Of a stretch of DNA of 64,000 bases, positions 17,243 through 26,749 are shown piece by piece. Source of the stretch: Bacteroidota bacterium (GTDB lineage: Bacteria; Bacteroidota; Bacteroidia; J057; JADKCL01); NCBI GenBank assembly GCA_016718825.1, contig JADKCL010000004.1:1-64000 (forward strand), given 5' to 3'. The notes beneath the pieces were generated by a model that was given only the letters and a program-made list of their open reading frames with translations, did not search any database and was not told the origin of the DNA. A program made the translations under genes and the position numbers. How positions within the stretch are numbered: position 1 is the first letter of the stretch; the number at the start of each line of letters is the position of its first letter.

Positions 17243-17429
17243 AAAGGTAATGCATGTAGGCAAGACTGGGCTAAAAGATTCAATCACCTCTAAATTAATC
17301 CATTAGTTGACCACAATTCTTTTCTGACTGGACAAATTCAACCATTGAAAAGCATCTTTTCAATGCAAGTGATTTCAATGTTCATCCCTCGGCGCTACGT
17401 ATATACCATCACGGATTCTACCAAGAGCA

Positions 17430-19421
17430 ATGCAACTGACGACAAATCCAACCACAGCAAGGCAAACAAAAATCTGGGCTGATTTCGTTGTCTACACCTT
17501 GCAGCGTTATTGGTGGGTGTTGATCGTCTGTATGGTCCTTGGCGGAATTCAAGGTTATCAACTGACCCTTGCCATGCCGAGGATCTACGAAGTGCGTGCG
17601 AGTTTTTTGGTCCCCGCCGAAGCTGCCCCTTTGGAATACGAAAGCTTGCTTTCCCGCAGCCTCATTACGAAGGCCATCGGCAATGACGGTAGGTTTGAAG
17701 TCACAAACTATGTTAAAGGCAATCGGGGACAACAAGTTGAAATGTATGACGAATCCCCCTTTCAAATCCGCCTCATTGCATTTCCGGAACATTTGAAAAA
17801 CATCCCTCACCGGATCAAAATTTTTGAAGACCGGAGCTACGAAGTCACCTTCGAAGCTTTGAAAAAAAAGGCCACACAACGCGGCCAAGCGGGTATTCCG
17901 TTAGCAATCGGGTCCGTTCAAATTTCAGTGACCGCCACAGAATTTTGGAATGCTGACATGTTGAACAAGGAATATACTTTTGCGGTCCAAAGCAAGGAGG
18001 CCTTGACCACAAGGGTACTGCAAAACCTGAAGCTGATGTATGAGCCGAGTCACCCCAACCGCATCAATCTGTATTACAAAGACGCCCATCCAAAGCTGGC
18101 TTTTGATTTATTGGATGCATTCATAGGTGCCTATTTGGAGCAATGCAAATCGAGACGAAAAGATCTGCTCAATGAGCTCAAGCTACAATTAGAGGGAGAA
18201 ATGAGGGTGCTTGAATCAAAACTCATCACCGCCGACGACTTCGATTTCTTCTCACAACTCTCCAAAAGTAGTTTGCTTATCCAGGACTCTTCCGTGGTGG
18301 AAATGCTCCGGTTGCAAGGGGAGGTGTTGGGAATGGAAAACCGGCTCAAGGTTCTGGACGAATTCAAGCGCGGAGCGATCACGGCTGTGGCTTTGCTGGA
18401 TTATCTCAAACAAGACATGAATCCAATCGATGACAGCTTGAGGTACCTGCTCACCCAAAATGCCTTTGCTGCGGGCGCAGCAAAAGATACACAAGGTGAG
18501 AAGATCGTATCCTTGGTCGACAGCTTGCTGGAATTGAGCCGCCTTTCCATTGCCAATATGGATTCAAAGATCAAGCGCGTCAATGCTGAGTACTTGGGCT
18601 CAGTGGGGATTTGGACAGACTGGAGAAGGCAAATGCCATCAAAGGAAGAATCCAATCCCAACCTGAATGCGATCCTGTTGCAACGCTACCTGCAAGCAAT
18701 GGCCGAGTTGGCAAAGATCGAATTGGAAACAAGAAAGCAATTTGCTTTGCCAAATCTCATTGACCCGCCCTACCATTCGCCAAGTCAAAACAGAACCAAC
18801 AAGGTTCGGATGCTGGCCGCGTGGATCGTCGGAATGAGTATGCTCGGAGCGTTCTTGGCCTTTTTGATCGCCTATTACAAACGTCGGATTGGCTCCATTG
18901 CCCATTTACAAATTATCAGCGACCAATCGGAACTGATTCAATGGAGCGTAAGCGGGAATAGGGACATCCTACGCAAGCAGGCGACCAAATTGGAGCTATC
19001 CTTGAAGCCGGAAGTCAAGCTGATTGCCTTGATTGGCAATGCTTCCCAAACCCAACCCTTGGCGGAATCCTTGGCTGCCTTGGCTTTCGAATTCGGAAAG
19101 CAAGTATTGATCATCAATACGACGGTCAAGGGCGAGGAATTGGGTTGGGAGCGCCTGGCACTTCCCGCCGACACCAAGCCCGGTTGGTGGTTTTCGCGGG
19201 AAGCTGCTGTATTCCTTGAGGAGAAAGCGGCCACTTATGATCGCGTGTTGTTGTGTTTGGAGTCCCCCATGGTGGTACCGGAAGTTTCGGCGGCAGTGAG
19301 GCAAACGCATTTGTCTTACTTCATCATCGAAAAAAACACCACAAAAGTCAGCGATTGGCACAACTGGGAATCCTATTGCAAAGATTTGGGAATCGTTGCC
19401 AAGGCAATGTTCCTGTCCTAG
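17430..19421 (+). CDS. Wzz/GumC-like polysaccharide chain-length protein with degenerate kinase domain
   Basis: 663 aa inner-membrane protein. A first membrane span at about 28-48 (WWVLIVCMVLGGIQGYQLTL) opens the Wzz-type periplasmic domain. A long helical, coiled-coil region (residues about 230-420) and a second span at about 459-484 follow. The C-terminal ~130 residues align in shape with the BY-kinase (CpsD/Wzc) ATPase domain, but where a Walker A GxxGxGKS belongs the sequence reads LIALIGNASQTQPLAESLA (around residue 534). The Walker A' region reads VLIINTT instead of LLIDxD, and no tyrosine cluster follows. It is therefore probably a non-catalytic remnant of a fused co-polymerase/kinase. 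No glycosyltransferase or wza gene is adjacent. A terminator follows. Confidence 0.8.
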   Translation: MQLTTNPTTARQTKIWADFVVYTLQRYWWVLIVCMVLGGIQGYQLTLAMPRIYEVRASFLVPAEAAPLEYESLLSRSLITKAIGNDGRFEVTNYVKGNRGQQVEMYDESPFQIRLIAFPEHLKNIPHRIKIFEDRSYEVTFEALKKKATQRGQAGIPLAIGSVQISVTATEFWNADMLNKEYTFAVQSKEALTTRVLQNLKLMYEPSHPNRINLYYKDAHPKLAFDLLDAFIGAYLEQCKSRRKDLLNELKLQLEGEMRVLESKLITADDFDFFSQLSKSSLLIQDSSVVEMLRLQGEVLGMENRLKVLDEFKRGAITAVALLDYLKQDMNPIDDSLRYLLTQNAFAAGAAKDTQGEKIVSLVDSLLELSRLSIANMDSKIKRVNAEYLGSVGIWTDWRRQMPSKEESNPNLNAILLQRYLQAMAELAKIELETRKQFALPNLIDPPYHSPSQNRTNKVRMLAAWIVGMSMLGAFLAFLIAYYKRRIGSIAHLQIISDQSELIQWSVSGNRDILRKQATKLELSLKPEVKLIALIGNASQTQPLAESLAALAFEFGKQVLIINTTVKGEELGWERLALPADTKPGWWFSREAAVFLEEKAATYDRVLLCLESPMVVPEVSAAVRQTHLSYFIIEKNTTKVSDWHNWESYCKDLGIVAKAMFLS

Positions 19422-19522
19422 GTCTCCCCCCCCATTGGCAACACTTCAAGCAGGTTCGCGAGCCGCAGATCCGGGTGAATTTGAAGAACGTACTTCGGTG
19501 ACAATTGGTACTTGAACAAAAT

Positions 19523-19557
19523 GCCAAGGCCGACCCCCATGAGAGGTCGGCCTTGGC
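19523..19557. terminator. Bidirectional terminator between convergent genes
   Basis: GCCAAGGCCGACC (19523-19535) pairs perfectly with GGTCGGCCTTGGC (19545-19557) around a 9-base loop. It lies between the converging chain-length gene and PKD-protein gene. No clear U-tract on either side. Confidence 0.65.
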
Positions 19558-19574
19558 GATATCTGTAGGAATAC

Positions 19575-21986
19575 CTATTGCTTCTGCATTCTCAAGCTAT
19601 GCACCAACCCGTCACGCTCCAATTGGATCAAGTACAATCCAGAGGAATGGGTTGACAAGTCGAGGTGCTCCTGGATTTCGCCCAAACCTACTTGCACCGT
19701 TTTTTGGAGTACGCAAGTGCCCTTGGCGTCAAAAATCATAATTCCCAAGTCGCCGACGGTTTCAGCGTTGACTTCCAAGACAAACAAACCTGCACTTGGG
19801 TTGGGGTACAACTGCACTGTCATGCCGAGCGCGTCTTCCAATCCGACAGCAAGGGCAATCGAGTCGCAGGTCGTGCCCGTTGCGCAACCGCTCGAAACGG
19901 TGAGGCAGACGTTGTAGGCACCCAAGCTGGCATATACGTGGTTGGGGTTTTGGACGGTGGAAGTGCCGCCATCACCAAAATCCCAAGCCCAAGTTGTCGC
20001 CGAGGCATCGGAAAGGTCTTGGAAGTCCACAGAAAGGGCACTCACGACAGTGGAAGTAAAGGCCTCATTCAATAGCGCGCAAACCGTGACAGTATGGCAA
20101 ACCGTCTCGGTGCTGCAGCTATTTGTTGCCGTGAGGCAAACGTTATAGGTGCCATTGGCTGCGTAGGTATGACTGGGGTTTTGCAGGTTGGAGGTGCCGC
20201 CATCCCCAAAGTCCCAAGCCCATGTCGTGACTGTCGGATGGCTTTGGTCAGTGAATGCGACCTGTAATCCGCTTGGATTGGAGGTAAATGCGGCAACGGG
20301 CACCTGACAGGTGGTTACGGTATCGCAAAAGGTTTCTGTGCGACAACCGTTTCCAATGGTGAGGCAGACGATGAAGCTGCCGTTGGAAGCGTAGGTATGC
20401 GTCGGGTTTTGAGCAGTAGACGTACCGCCATCACCAAAGTCCCATTGCCAGGAGGTGGCCGCGCCGGTGCTGGCATTGGTAAAGGAATAATTCAGGCCGG
20501 TGTTGGTATGCGAATAGCCGGCGGTCAGGAGCGCACAGAGTGTGGTACTCGTCGTATTCGTGGGAACCGGCGGCATAAAGTCGAAATAATTGCCCGCGCG
20601 ATTGGTGATGGTCGTACCTACAGGCACACCAGCGTTCAGATTGATCTCGTAGGCGATATAGCCATGGCTCAGCGGCTCATTGGCAAAGCTGTCCAGCAAC
20701 AAGATGTTAGGAAATGTAAACTGCACATTGCGCTGCCCGGTGAGCGAAACTTGATAATTGTGGCTTGCGCCCGTCACACGCAAGGATCCCGCATCCAAGT
20801 ACTGACTCAATGTATCTCGTACGACGATGTTGAACGCAGTATCGGTACCTGTATTTTGGAACCGAATCATGTATCTGAGCAAGTTGGTGCTTGGGTCCAC
20901 CGGACCTTCGGCAATGTTGCCATTCGCATCCCAAACCCGCTTGTCGTTGGGGTCAGATGAGCCAACGACCAATTGCGTACGAGTACGCGAATTGTTGCCC
21001 GGGAGAGGGTCGTTTCCGACCACGGGAATATTGCTCACAAAGGTTAAAGGCGTACTAAGTGGCGTTAGACTGGATGTACTGGTAACCACCAAAAACGATT
21101 GGTTATACCCCCCGGGCATTGATGGAATCAGCCAACTTACCACATTTCCTACGACCGAAGTCGGGGCAGGAGTGGCTGAAACAAAGGTGACCAAGGGGTC
21201 GAGTATATAGGTGGCAGTTACATTCGTGGCTGCAACGGTTCCCGCGTTGAAAAAGCGAACGTAGTTATTGGTAGAGAACCCGGGGCGATAGGCAAGCGAA
21301 TAGTTGGAGGTACCCAGATCCGTGCAGAGCCCATCATGCCAATAGAAGTCGTTTCCGTTGTCTTGGCTCATGGATGTAGGGATGCTGGCTGTTTGAGAAC
21401 CCGTGCCTGGACAAACCCAATTGCCGCAGCTCGTACTTATCGCAGGCACAGAAAGGGTATAATTGCCCAATGGAATCCATCCGCCATAATCACCTTGCGG
21501 ACCTGTCGTGAGGTAGTATGGGCCCGGTGTCAGCGTGATGATGGTATTTGCAAAAGCGGCCTCCCCAACGTTTTCGATGCAATTGCTGTTGGCATCACTG
21601 ATCACCTTTCCGCTGATATAACCGTAGTTGGAGCCAGGCCCGACCCCCACATTCAACGCATTGAAAAAGTTGAAAAAGCCTCCGATAGTTTCCAAACGGT
21701 AGTTTCCAAGCGGTGCATTGGGCGGGATATTGAAATTCACCGTGGCATTGGTGGCATTGTTTGGGGTAAAATTCAGCCCGTGATACATTGTCCCGGTCTG
21801 GACCTGATGCCGCAGCCAAGCGCCGGTCACCGTCGTGAAGTTGGTGTTGTTGCCAGTGATGATCATCGTGATGCTCTGTCCAGCAGTCGTCGTCGAAGGG
21901 TTTACATTTTGGATGGTTTGTCCAAATGTGGAAGAAACCAAAACAAGGCAAGCAATGAAGAATACCAATGTTGTTTGCTTCTTCAT
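19575..21986 (-). CDS. PKD-repeat surface protein with T9SS type A domain
   Basis: 803 aa from the ATG at 21986, giving signal peptide KKQTTLVFFIACLVLVSSTFG; an ATG 33 bases further up is possible. The order is: an IPT-like domain near the N-terminus (IQNVNPSTTTAGQSITMIIT); a SpaA/DUF11-type region with TFVSATPAPTSVVGNVVSWL; a conserved block around SSDPNDKRVWDANGNI and LRYMIRFQNTGTDTAFNIVV; three PKD domains, each with a WxWDFGDGGTS core (about residues 507, 592, 677); and the T9SS domain (VQLYPNPSAGLFVLEV ... GLYLIQLE). Surface or released adhesin/structural protein; no enzymatic domain seen. Runs alone, convergent with the chain-length gene. Confidence 0.85.
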   Translation of the reverse strand: MKKQTTLVFFIACLVLVSSTFGQTIQNVNPSTTTAGQSITMIITGNNTNFTTVTGAWLRHQVQTGTMYHGLNFTPNNATNATVNFNIPPNAPLGNYRLETIGGFFNFFNALNVGVGPGSNYGYISGKVISDANSNCIENVGEAAFANTIITLTPGPYYLTTGPQGDYGGWIPLGNYTLSVPAISTSCGNWVCPGTGSQTASIPTSMSQDNGNDFYWHDGLCTDLGTSNYSLAYRPGFSTNNYVRFFNAGTVAATNVTATYILDPLVTFVSATPAPTSVVGNVVSWLIPSMPGGYNQSFLVVTSTSSLTPLSTPLTFVSNIPVVGNDPLPGNNSRTRTQLVVGSSDPNDKRVWDANGNIAEGPVDPSTNLLRYMIRFQNTGTDTAFNIVVRDTLSQYLDAGSLRVTGASHNYQVSLTGQRNVQFTFPNILLLDSFANEPLSHGYIAYEINLNAGVPVGTTITNRAGNYFDFMPPVPTNTTSTTLCALLTAGYSHTNTGLNYSFTNASTGAATSWQWDFGDGGTSTAQNPTHTYASNGSFIVCLTIGNGCRTETFCDTVTTCQVPVAAFTSNPSGLQVAFTDQSHPTVTTWAWDFGDGGTSNLQNPSHTYAANGTYNVCLTATNSCSTETVCHTVTVCALLNEAFTSTVVSALSVDFQDLSDASATTWAWDFGDGGTSTVQNPNHVYASLGAYNVCLTVSSGCATGTTCDSIALAVGLEDALGMTVQLYPNPSAGLFVLEVNAETVGDLGIMIFDAKGTCVLQKTVQVGLGEIQEHLDLSTHSSGLYLIQLERDGLVHSLRMQKQ

Positions 21987-22431
21987 CAAGAGAAGGGGAA
22001 GTTCAAATTTTGTTTTCATAAGCCAATGGTGAATAAGTCAAAACAGGAAAAGATCGTGAGCGGCCCGAAGTCCCATTCACGAAATCCAAAACAACCGATA
22101 CCTGTAAAATGTACTTTTGAAGGCCATGGAAATGGTTCGCATGCCACTGCGAACCAAACTCTAAGCTAAAATTAATCACCTCTTTTTAGAAATCCAAATT
22201 GGCTACAAGCATTTGCTAGAGGTCGATGATGGCCAGACCTTCAAGGCTTTGCACAACCTTCCATGCATTCGTTCATGAAAGAAACAGCTGAATGACAAGT
22301 GCAAGTAATTAGGCGGCTTTATAGGATTCGTTCAGCATTTGGATTTTTGGCAGGATGTAGAGAATCAACCCTGCAAAAAAATCACCCATAAGGCAGACCG
22401 AGGTTCCATCTCCAACCATCGAAAACCTGGA
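21987..22431. other. Intergenic region with one hairpin
   Basis: No gene. TGGTTCGCA (22133-22141) and TGCGAACCA (22148-22156) form a perfect 9-bp inverted repeat about 150 bases upstream of the PKD-protein start. It could be a regulatory site or a terminator of the AI-2E operon read on the minus strand, but no U-tract is present. Confidence 0.4.
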
Positions 22432-23499
22432 TCAAACGGTTTTCTTGCGACCAGCAGGTTCTCCCTCCCCTAGCAGTCCCCCATACGGTTTCAGCGAAGG
22501 TGACTCATCCATGATTACCTTGATCATGCCGAGAATCGGGATGAACAGGATCATGCCTGAGACGCCCCAGACCATTCCACCCAAGACCACGACCAAAATG
22601 ATCGCCAGAGGATTCAGCTTGATTTGTTGTCCCACGACAAACGGCACGACAAAATTGTTGTCAATGATTTGAATGACCCACAAAAAGACAAAAACCAATA
22701 CCGGCGTGAGCAGGCTGTCGGTCGTAACGAATGCGTAGGCGACGGAAATCGTGGACCCGATCAATACTCCCAGATAAGGGATGATGTTGAGCAAGGCGAC
22801 CAAAACAGCAAAAAAGAGCGCATGTTTGATGCCCAGAATCAAAAACAGGATCAGCACCAATACTGAAACGATCACAACTTCAATCCCGACGCCGCGGAGG
22901 TACCGCTGCACCGTATGAGACACATCGCCCAGCGTTTGGAAAATATGTTTCTTGTTTTTGCTCAAGGTCATGGTAGACACAAACCGGTGAAACAGCGCAC
23001 GGTAGGTCAGCAGAAAAAACATGTAAATCGGCACCACCAGCATCAAGGCAACCGATGTAAGTGTACTTTGAACGGTACTCGCAACGGTTCCAGCAATTCC
23101 GGATGTTGCATCGGCAAATTGCACCCTGAACTGTTCAGGCTGCTCGTCAAATGGAAGGCCCAGCTGAGCGTCTGCAAAATGTCGCAGCGTCTCGATGGTC
23201 GTAGCCAATTTAAGTGCAATTTCAGGGGCGTCCTTGGCCAAGCCGAATGCCTGCGATGCCAACAGAACCAAAACCCCACCGATCCCGATCATCAGCGTCA
23301 GCACTGTCAATACCGAAGCCAAGGCCCGGATTTTGACCCTTCTCTCCCACCATTCTGCAAGCGGCAATACCATCAGCGTGAGCAAAATAGCCCAGGCAAG
23401 TGGCACCAACAGAAACTGCCCGAGGACCATCGCGACAAGCACCAAGGTAATCCCAAGTGCAATCATCGTGAAACGTACATAGCCAGGTAGTTCATTCAT
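22432..23499 (-). CDS. AI-2E transporter family permease
   Basis: 355 aa with about seven to eight membrane spans, matching the AI-2E/PerM family: paired N-terminal spans (FTMIALGITLVLVAMVLGQF), a soluble middle region, then ILFLILGIKHALFFAVLVAL, LLNIIPYLGVLIGSTIS, and the conserved IDNNFVVPFVVGQQIKLNP and LAIILVVVLGGMVWGVSGMI. Members export small molecules or ions; the AI-2 label should not be taken literally. I start at the ATG at 23499, eight bases past the upstream stop; an ATG at 23529 would overlap it. Last gene of a four-gene minus-strand unit. Confidence 0.88.
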   Translation of the reverse strand: MNELPGYVRFTMIALGITLVLVAMVLGQFLLVPLAWAILLTLMVLPLAEWWERRVKIRALASVLTVLTLMIGIGGVLVLLASQAFGLAKDAPEIALKLATTIETLRHFADAQLGLPFDEQPEQFRVQFADATSGIAGTVASTVQSTLTSVALMLVVPIYMFFLLTYRALFHRFVSTMTLSKNKKHIFQTLGDVSHTVQRYLRGVGIEVVIVSVLVLILFLILGIKHALFFAVLVALLNIIPYLGVLIGSTISVAYAFVTTDSLLTPVLVFVFLWVIQIIDNNFVVPFVVGQQIKLNPLAIILVVVLGGMVWGVSGMILFIPILGMIKVIMDESPSLKPYGGLLGEGEPAGRKKTV

Positions 23500-23506
23500 A
23501 GGTGAT

Positions 23507-23920
23507 TCATTCAGATTGGTTGTCTTCATCGGTTTGTCTGGGCTTACGTCTGCCAAAAATGAAACGCCAGGCAACTTTCCCGGCATATTTGATGCTGTCC
23601 TGATTTTGGATCACCAAGTTGGTGACCCCGACTTGAAGAGCTGCCCCAACGGCTTGCCGGGTTTCATTCTCCGACTTTCCCGTCACCAGTCTTTTTGTGA
23701 GATGTCCTGCGGCAAGACCCAGCAGCGGTCCGATCAGGTCATCCATCGATGTCGACGAACTTGTCAAATCCTTGACGGTACTTTTGATCAAGTTGATCGG
23801 TTTGAGGCTGTCATAACCTTCCCGAAAGCGTTCGCTGAGTAGTTCGCGCTTGGTTGCTTGCTCCCCTTCGAGCCATTCGATGGTGGAGTCCAGTGCGGAG
23901 GAATATTCCTTGTTTTTCAT
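23507..23920 (-). CDS. Hypothetical protein of the YtxH/AI-2E membrane cluster
   Basis: 137 aa, no signal peptide. An acidic/basic helical N-terminus (TIEWLEGEQATKRELLSERF) precedes a moderately hydrophobic region (MDDLIGPLLGLAAGHLTKRL) and a basic tail (FIFGRRKPRQTDEDNQSE). No family is recognised with confidence. It sits 6 bases after the holin-like gene and 7 before the permease gene, so co-expression is very likely and a membrane-associated role is a reasonable guess. Confidence 0.7.
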   Translation of the reverse strand: MKNKEYSSALDSTIEWLEGEQATKRELLSERFREGYDSLKPINLIKSTVKDLTSSSTSMDDLIGPLLGLAAGHLTKRLVTGKSENETRQAVGAALQVGVTNLVIQNQDSIKYAGKVAWRFIFGRRKPRQTDEDNQSE

Positions 23921-23926
23921 ACAAGA

Positions 23927-24304
23927 CTATTGAAGGACCTTGAAAATGATGAAGTTGGAGATCATGCGTTTCAGGCGTCTATGCAAAAACACCGCGACAA
24001 ACATCCCGATAAGCGCATAGGCACCGGCGACGACAAAGGAGCCATAATAGGGCTTGCCCAGCACTTCGCCGAGCCAATCTGCCAAACCCAAACTGGCAAA
24101 CAGCAAAAAGGCCATCACCAGCACTCCCACCAACATCCGCGGCAGCAACGTCGAAATGGCATCCGAAGTCTTGGAAAGCACCTTTAGCCGGATGAGCTGA
24201 TAGCTTGTCTTGCCATAATCCGTGGCACGCTCGATCAGAAGCTCAACCAAGGCGGTTTTTTCTTCGATATGATCGGCCAAAATGGAGTTTTGCGGAGATT
24301 CCAT
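23927..24304 (-). CDS. Holin-X/phage_holin_3_6-like small membrane protein
   Basis: 125 aa from the ATG at 24304. A charged helical N-terminus (EEKTALVELLIERATDYGKT) is followed by two membrane spans (LVGVLVMAFLLFASLGLADW and SFVVAGAYALIGMFVAVFL) and a basic tail (HRRLKRMISNFIIFKVLQ). This layout is that of the so-called holin superfamily III or competence-related small proteins common in Bacteroidota next to YtxH genes. They are chromosomal envelope proteins, not evidence of a prophage. Second gene of the minus-strand unit. Confidence 0.7.
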   Translation of the reverse strand: MESPQNSILADHIEEKTALVELLIERATDYGKTSYQLIRLKVLSKTSDAISTLLPRMLVGVLVMAFLLFASLGLADWLGEVLGKPYYGSFVVAGAYALIGMFVAVFLHRRLKRMISNFIIFKVLQ

Positions 24305-24402
24305 GCCCTTGTTTTTGGGGTTGTTGATTGGAAATGCCGAGTTACAGGGTTTCGGGACGGTCAAAAAAGATTGGCCGCCCCGGTATCCTGAATCGTTAAG
24401 GC

Positions 24403-24684
24403 TTAGGCCCTGACTGATTTAGCTTCGCGTTCAGCATGCTCCAATTTGGCTTTGCCATTGGAAATCATTTCCGAGCCTTCTTCTTTGGCTTTCTCAAAGC
24501 GATCGGTGATGCCTTCGAGGAAATCCGAGAATTTTTCCTTGATGGAATCTACATAGTCCTCACCCTTTTTGGTGATTTTTTTGCGGGTGTCTGTTCCTTT
24601 GTTTGGGGCAAACAATACGCCTAACATGGTGCCGACAGCGAGGCCAGCCAATACGCCCAAAATTACTTTTACAGTAGAATTCAT
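24403..24684 (-). CDS. YtxH domain protein
   Basis: 93 aa. One N-terminal glycine-rich membrane span (VILGVLAGLAVGTMLGVLF) followed at once by APNKGTDTRKKI, the signature of the YtxH/GvpP family, and then an amphipathic charged helix to the end. Usually stress-induced envelope proteins of unknown mechanism. First gene of the four-gene unit; an upstream TGTGGAA/TTCCACA palindrome (24700-24717) may be regulatory. Confidence 0.85.
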   Translation of the reverse strand: MNSTVKVILGVLAGLAVGTMLGVLFAPNKGTDTRKKITKKGEDYVDSIKEKFSDFLEGITDRFEKAKEEGSEMISNGKAKLEHAEREAKSVRA

Positions 24685-24699
24685 GATCTTTTTCGTAAG

Positions 24700-24717
24700 T
24701 GTGGAACCATTTCCACA
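24700..24717. promoter_or_regulatory. Palindrome in the ytxH leader
   Basis: TGTGGAA, CCAT, TTCCACA: a perfect 7-bp inverted repeat 16 bases upstream of the YtxH start. Could be an operator or an mRNA hairpin masking initiation; no direct evidence. Confidence 0.35.
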
Positions 24718-24910
24718 TTGCAAAGGTGGGACAGCAACAACTGCGATCACTTACATGCAGTCCGGGAATTGTTGCATCCATCACGGATGTGCCCATATTT
24801 CGCTAACAAACTTGCCGACAACATCAAAACGAGGCAATCGGATTCCTTCGAATGGAAATTTTGGGAGAATCGGCCTTCCTTTTGCACCGGGATTCCTTGT
24901 AAATTACAGC

Positions 24911-26062
24911 ATGAAAAGTTCCTCAACCCTGAAGTATGGCCTTTGGTCGGCACTTCTGTTTTTTGTTTGCCTCTCCGCTACAAGCTGCAACAAAGACAAA
25001 AGCATCGACCCGGAGGATGCTGCAGACTTTGAAGCCTATTTGGCTGATGAAATGGATGCGCAGCATATTTCGGCTGCCTCCGTGGTGCTTTTCCGGGGCA
25101 ATTCAGTTCTCTATGAAAAATATGAAGGCCTGGCGGACCGGGAAAACGGAACTGCATTGAATGCCGATCAGGTCTTTTTGTTGGCTTCCGTTTCCAAGAC
25201 CATTACAGCTGTCGCCTTGATGCAATTGTTTGACCAAGGCCGCTTTACCTTGGAAACACCGATCAACGATCACCTTGACTTCGACGTCATTCACCCGGAC
25301 TTCAGCACGCCGATCACCTTCCGGCATTTGCTCACGCATACCTCGGGCATCATCGACGGCCCCTCTACGGACGATCAATACTATTATGGCCAAGACAGCC
25401 CCGTTCCGCTTGCGACTTACATGCGCGACTACCTCACACCTTCCGGCCAATTCTATGATGCGCAACAAAATTTTGACAGCTTTGAGCCTGGCGAAGGCTA
25501 CGAATACAGCAACATCGGATCAGCTTTGATGGGCGTGTTGGTAGAGCAGATCAGCGGAATCGGCTTCAATGATTATTGCAAGCAAAATATTTTCCAACCT
25601 CTGGGCCTGACGCGCACTTTTTGGCGCCTCAGCGAAATCGACACGACCACCATCGTGCGCCCTTACACCTACGACCGCCGCGAATTCCAGCCTTTGCAGC
25701 ACTATACATTCACCGATTACCCCAACGGCGGCTTGCGCTCCAATGGGCTGGACATGATGAAGTTTTGTGCAGCCATCGCCAATGGCGGCGAATTCAACGG
25801 CACCCGCATACTTCAAGCATCCACCGTTGCTGAAATGCTGAAATTGCAGATTTCAGACCTCGATGAGACCCAAGGTTTGAGCTTTTACATCCAACATGCA
25901 TCGGAGAATCTTTGGGGCCACGAAGGCGGAGAAAGTGGCGTGAGCACGGTCGTCGCCTTCAATCCCGACAACCAAACCGGTGCCATTGTCCTCACCAATG
26001 CCGACGACGCCGACCTTCTTGGGGTTGTGGTGTCGGCTTACCGCTTGGCAATGAAGTTGTAA
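24911..26062 (+). CDS. Serine beta-lactamase-like lipoprotein
   Basis: 383 aa from the ATG at 24911; the frame upstream has no coding character. A signal segment ends in the lipobox LSATSC, so it is a lipid-anchored periplasmic or surface protein. It has the class C beta-lactamase/DD-peptidase fold: catalytic SVSK (residues about 95-98), YSN at about 199, and LTHTSGIIDG typical of the group, with HEGGESGVS near the C-terminus as the KTG-equivalent region. Members include esterases and peptidases, so beta-lactam hydrolysis should not be assumed. It converges with the next gene, leaving 9 bases. Confidence 0.88.
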   Translation: MKSSSTLKYGLWSALLFFVCLSATSCNKDKSIDPEDAADFEAYLADEMDAQHISAASVVLFRGNSVLYEKYEGLADRENGTALNADQVFLLASVSKTITAVALMQLFDQGRFTLETPINDHLDFDVIHPDFSTPITFRHLLTHTSGIIDGPSTDDQYYYGQDSPVPLATYMRDYLTPSGQFYDAQQNFDSFEPGEGYEYSNIGSALMGVLVEQISGIGFNDYCKQNIFQPLGLTRTFWRLSEIDTTTIVRPYTYDRREFQPLQHYTFTDYPNGGLRSNGLDMMKFCAAIANGGEFNGTRILQASTVAEMLKLQISDLDETQGLSFYIQHASENLWGHEGGESGVSTVVAFNPDNQTGAIVLTNADDADLLGVVVSAYRLAMKL

Positions 26063-26071
26063 GAGTGGGTC

Positions 26072-26617
26072 TTACCACATGCGGTCAAGAATCAACGCGT
26101 CAACGTCCTTCGGGTCAATTACGGCTTCGACACGCACATCCAATGGGCCATCGACCACCGTTTTCGTTTCCGCATCGAAATATTTTGCCCAAACGCGTAT
26201 TTGACTTAATCTTCGTTGGGTGGAGCCAATGGATTGGATATGATTTAAGCGGCTTGTTGAATCAGAACCATCGGGAAAGGAAAAAATTTCATCCCTGGCA
26301 AATCCGCATTTGCACTTGAAATAAAGTGTTCCTTGAATGAGGTAGATCGGAAAACCATCATTTCGGATAGAAACATTTCGAATTTCTGCCTCCGGCTGCC
26401 AATTTTCGCATGGGACATGGCCTGCCACTTCCCATTCCAGCCAACCAATTTCCTTGTCGAGCGTGTCTACCTGCAGGCGCATGAAAACATCAGAAAGGGG
26501 AATGGAATCCGTGCAACCCACATCGCTCTTGAAAAGCACGTAGCTCTGCCCGTATGCCAAACCGGCAAGCAAGACGAAGAGGGGCAAAACAACAACGGAC
26601 TTTGGATTCCAGCGCAT
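26072..26617 (-). CDS. Unrecognised secreted protein
   Basis: 181 aa from the ATG at 26617, which yields signal peptide KSVVVLPLFVLLAGLAYGQ. The mature part is beta-rich with several cysteines (VGCTDSIPL, HVPCENWQPE, YFKCKCGFARDEIFSF). CKCG is the only motif-like element. No family is recognised. The last residues (DPKDVDALILDRMW) are conserved-looking. Upstream is the Uma2 gene on the same strand (132 bases away). Confidence 0.6.
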   Translation of the reverse strand: MRWNPKSVVVLPLFVLLAGLAYGQSYVLFKSDVGCTDSIPLSDVFMRLQVDTLDKEIGWLEWEVAGHVPCENWQPEAEIRNVSIRNDGFPIYLIQGTLYFKCKCGFARDEIFSFPDGSDSTSRLNHIQSIGSTQRRLSQIRVWAKYFDAETKTVVDGPLDVRVEAVIDPKDVDALILDRMW

Positions 26618-26749
26618 GGGCTGAATTTCGTCAGAAATCGTGGATGGAGCAAGCTGTAGGTAGGGTGGTAAAAAGTGGCAGGCGCTTTTGTAGTCAGAAG
26701 GCGATGCTGTGAAGCCTCCCAATTGTTGCATCGAATTACATCGAGCCGA

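Noticed and set aside
23927..24304. Holin-like protein as a prophage marker
   Set aside because: Sits in a chromosomal YtxH/AI-2E cluster with no other phage genes; this family is a common envelope protein.
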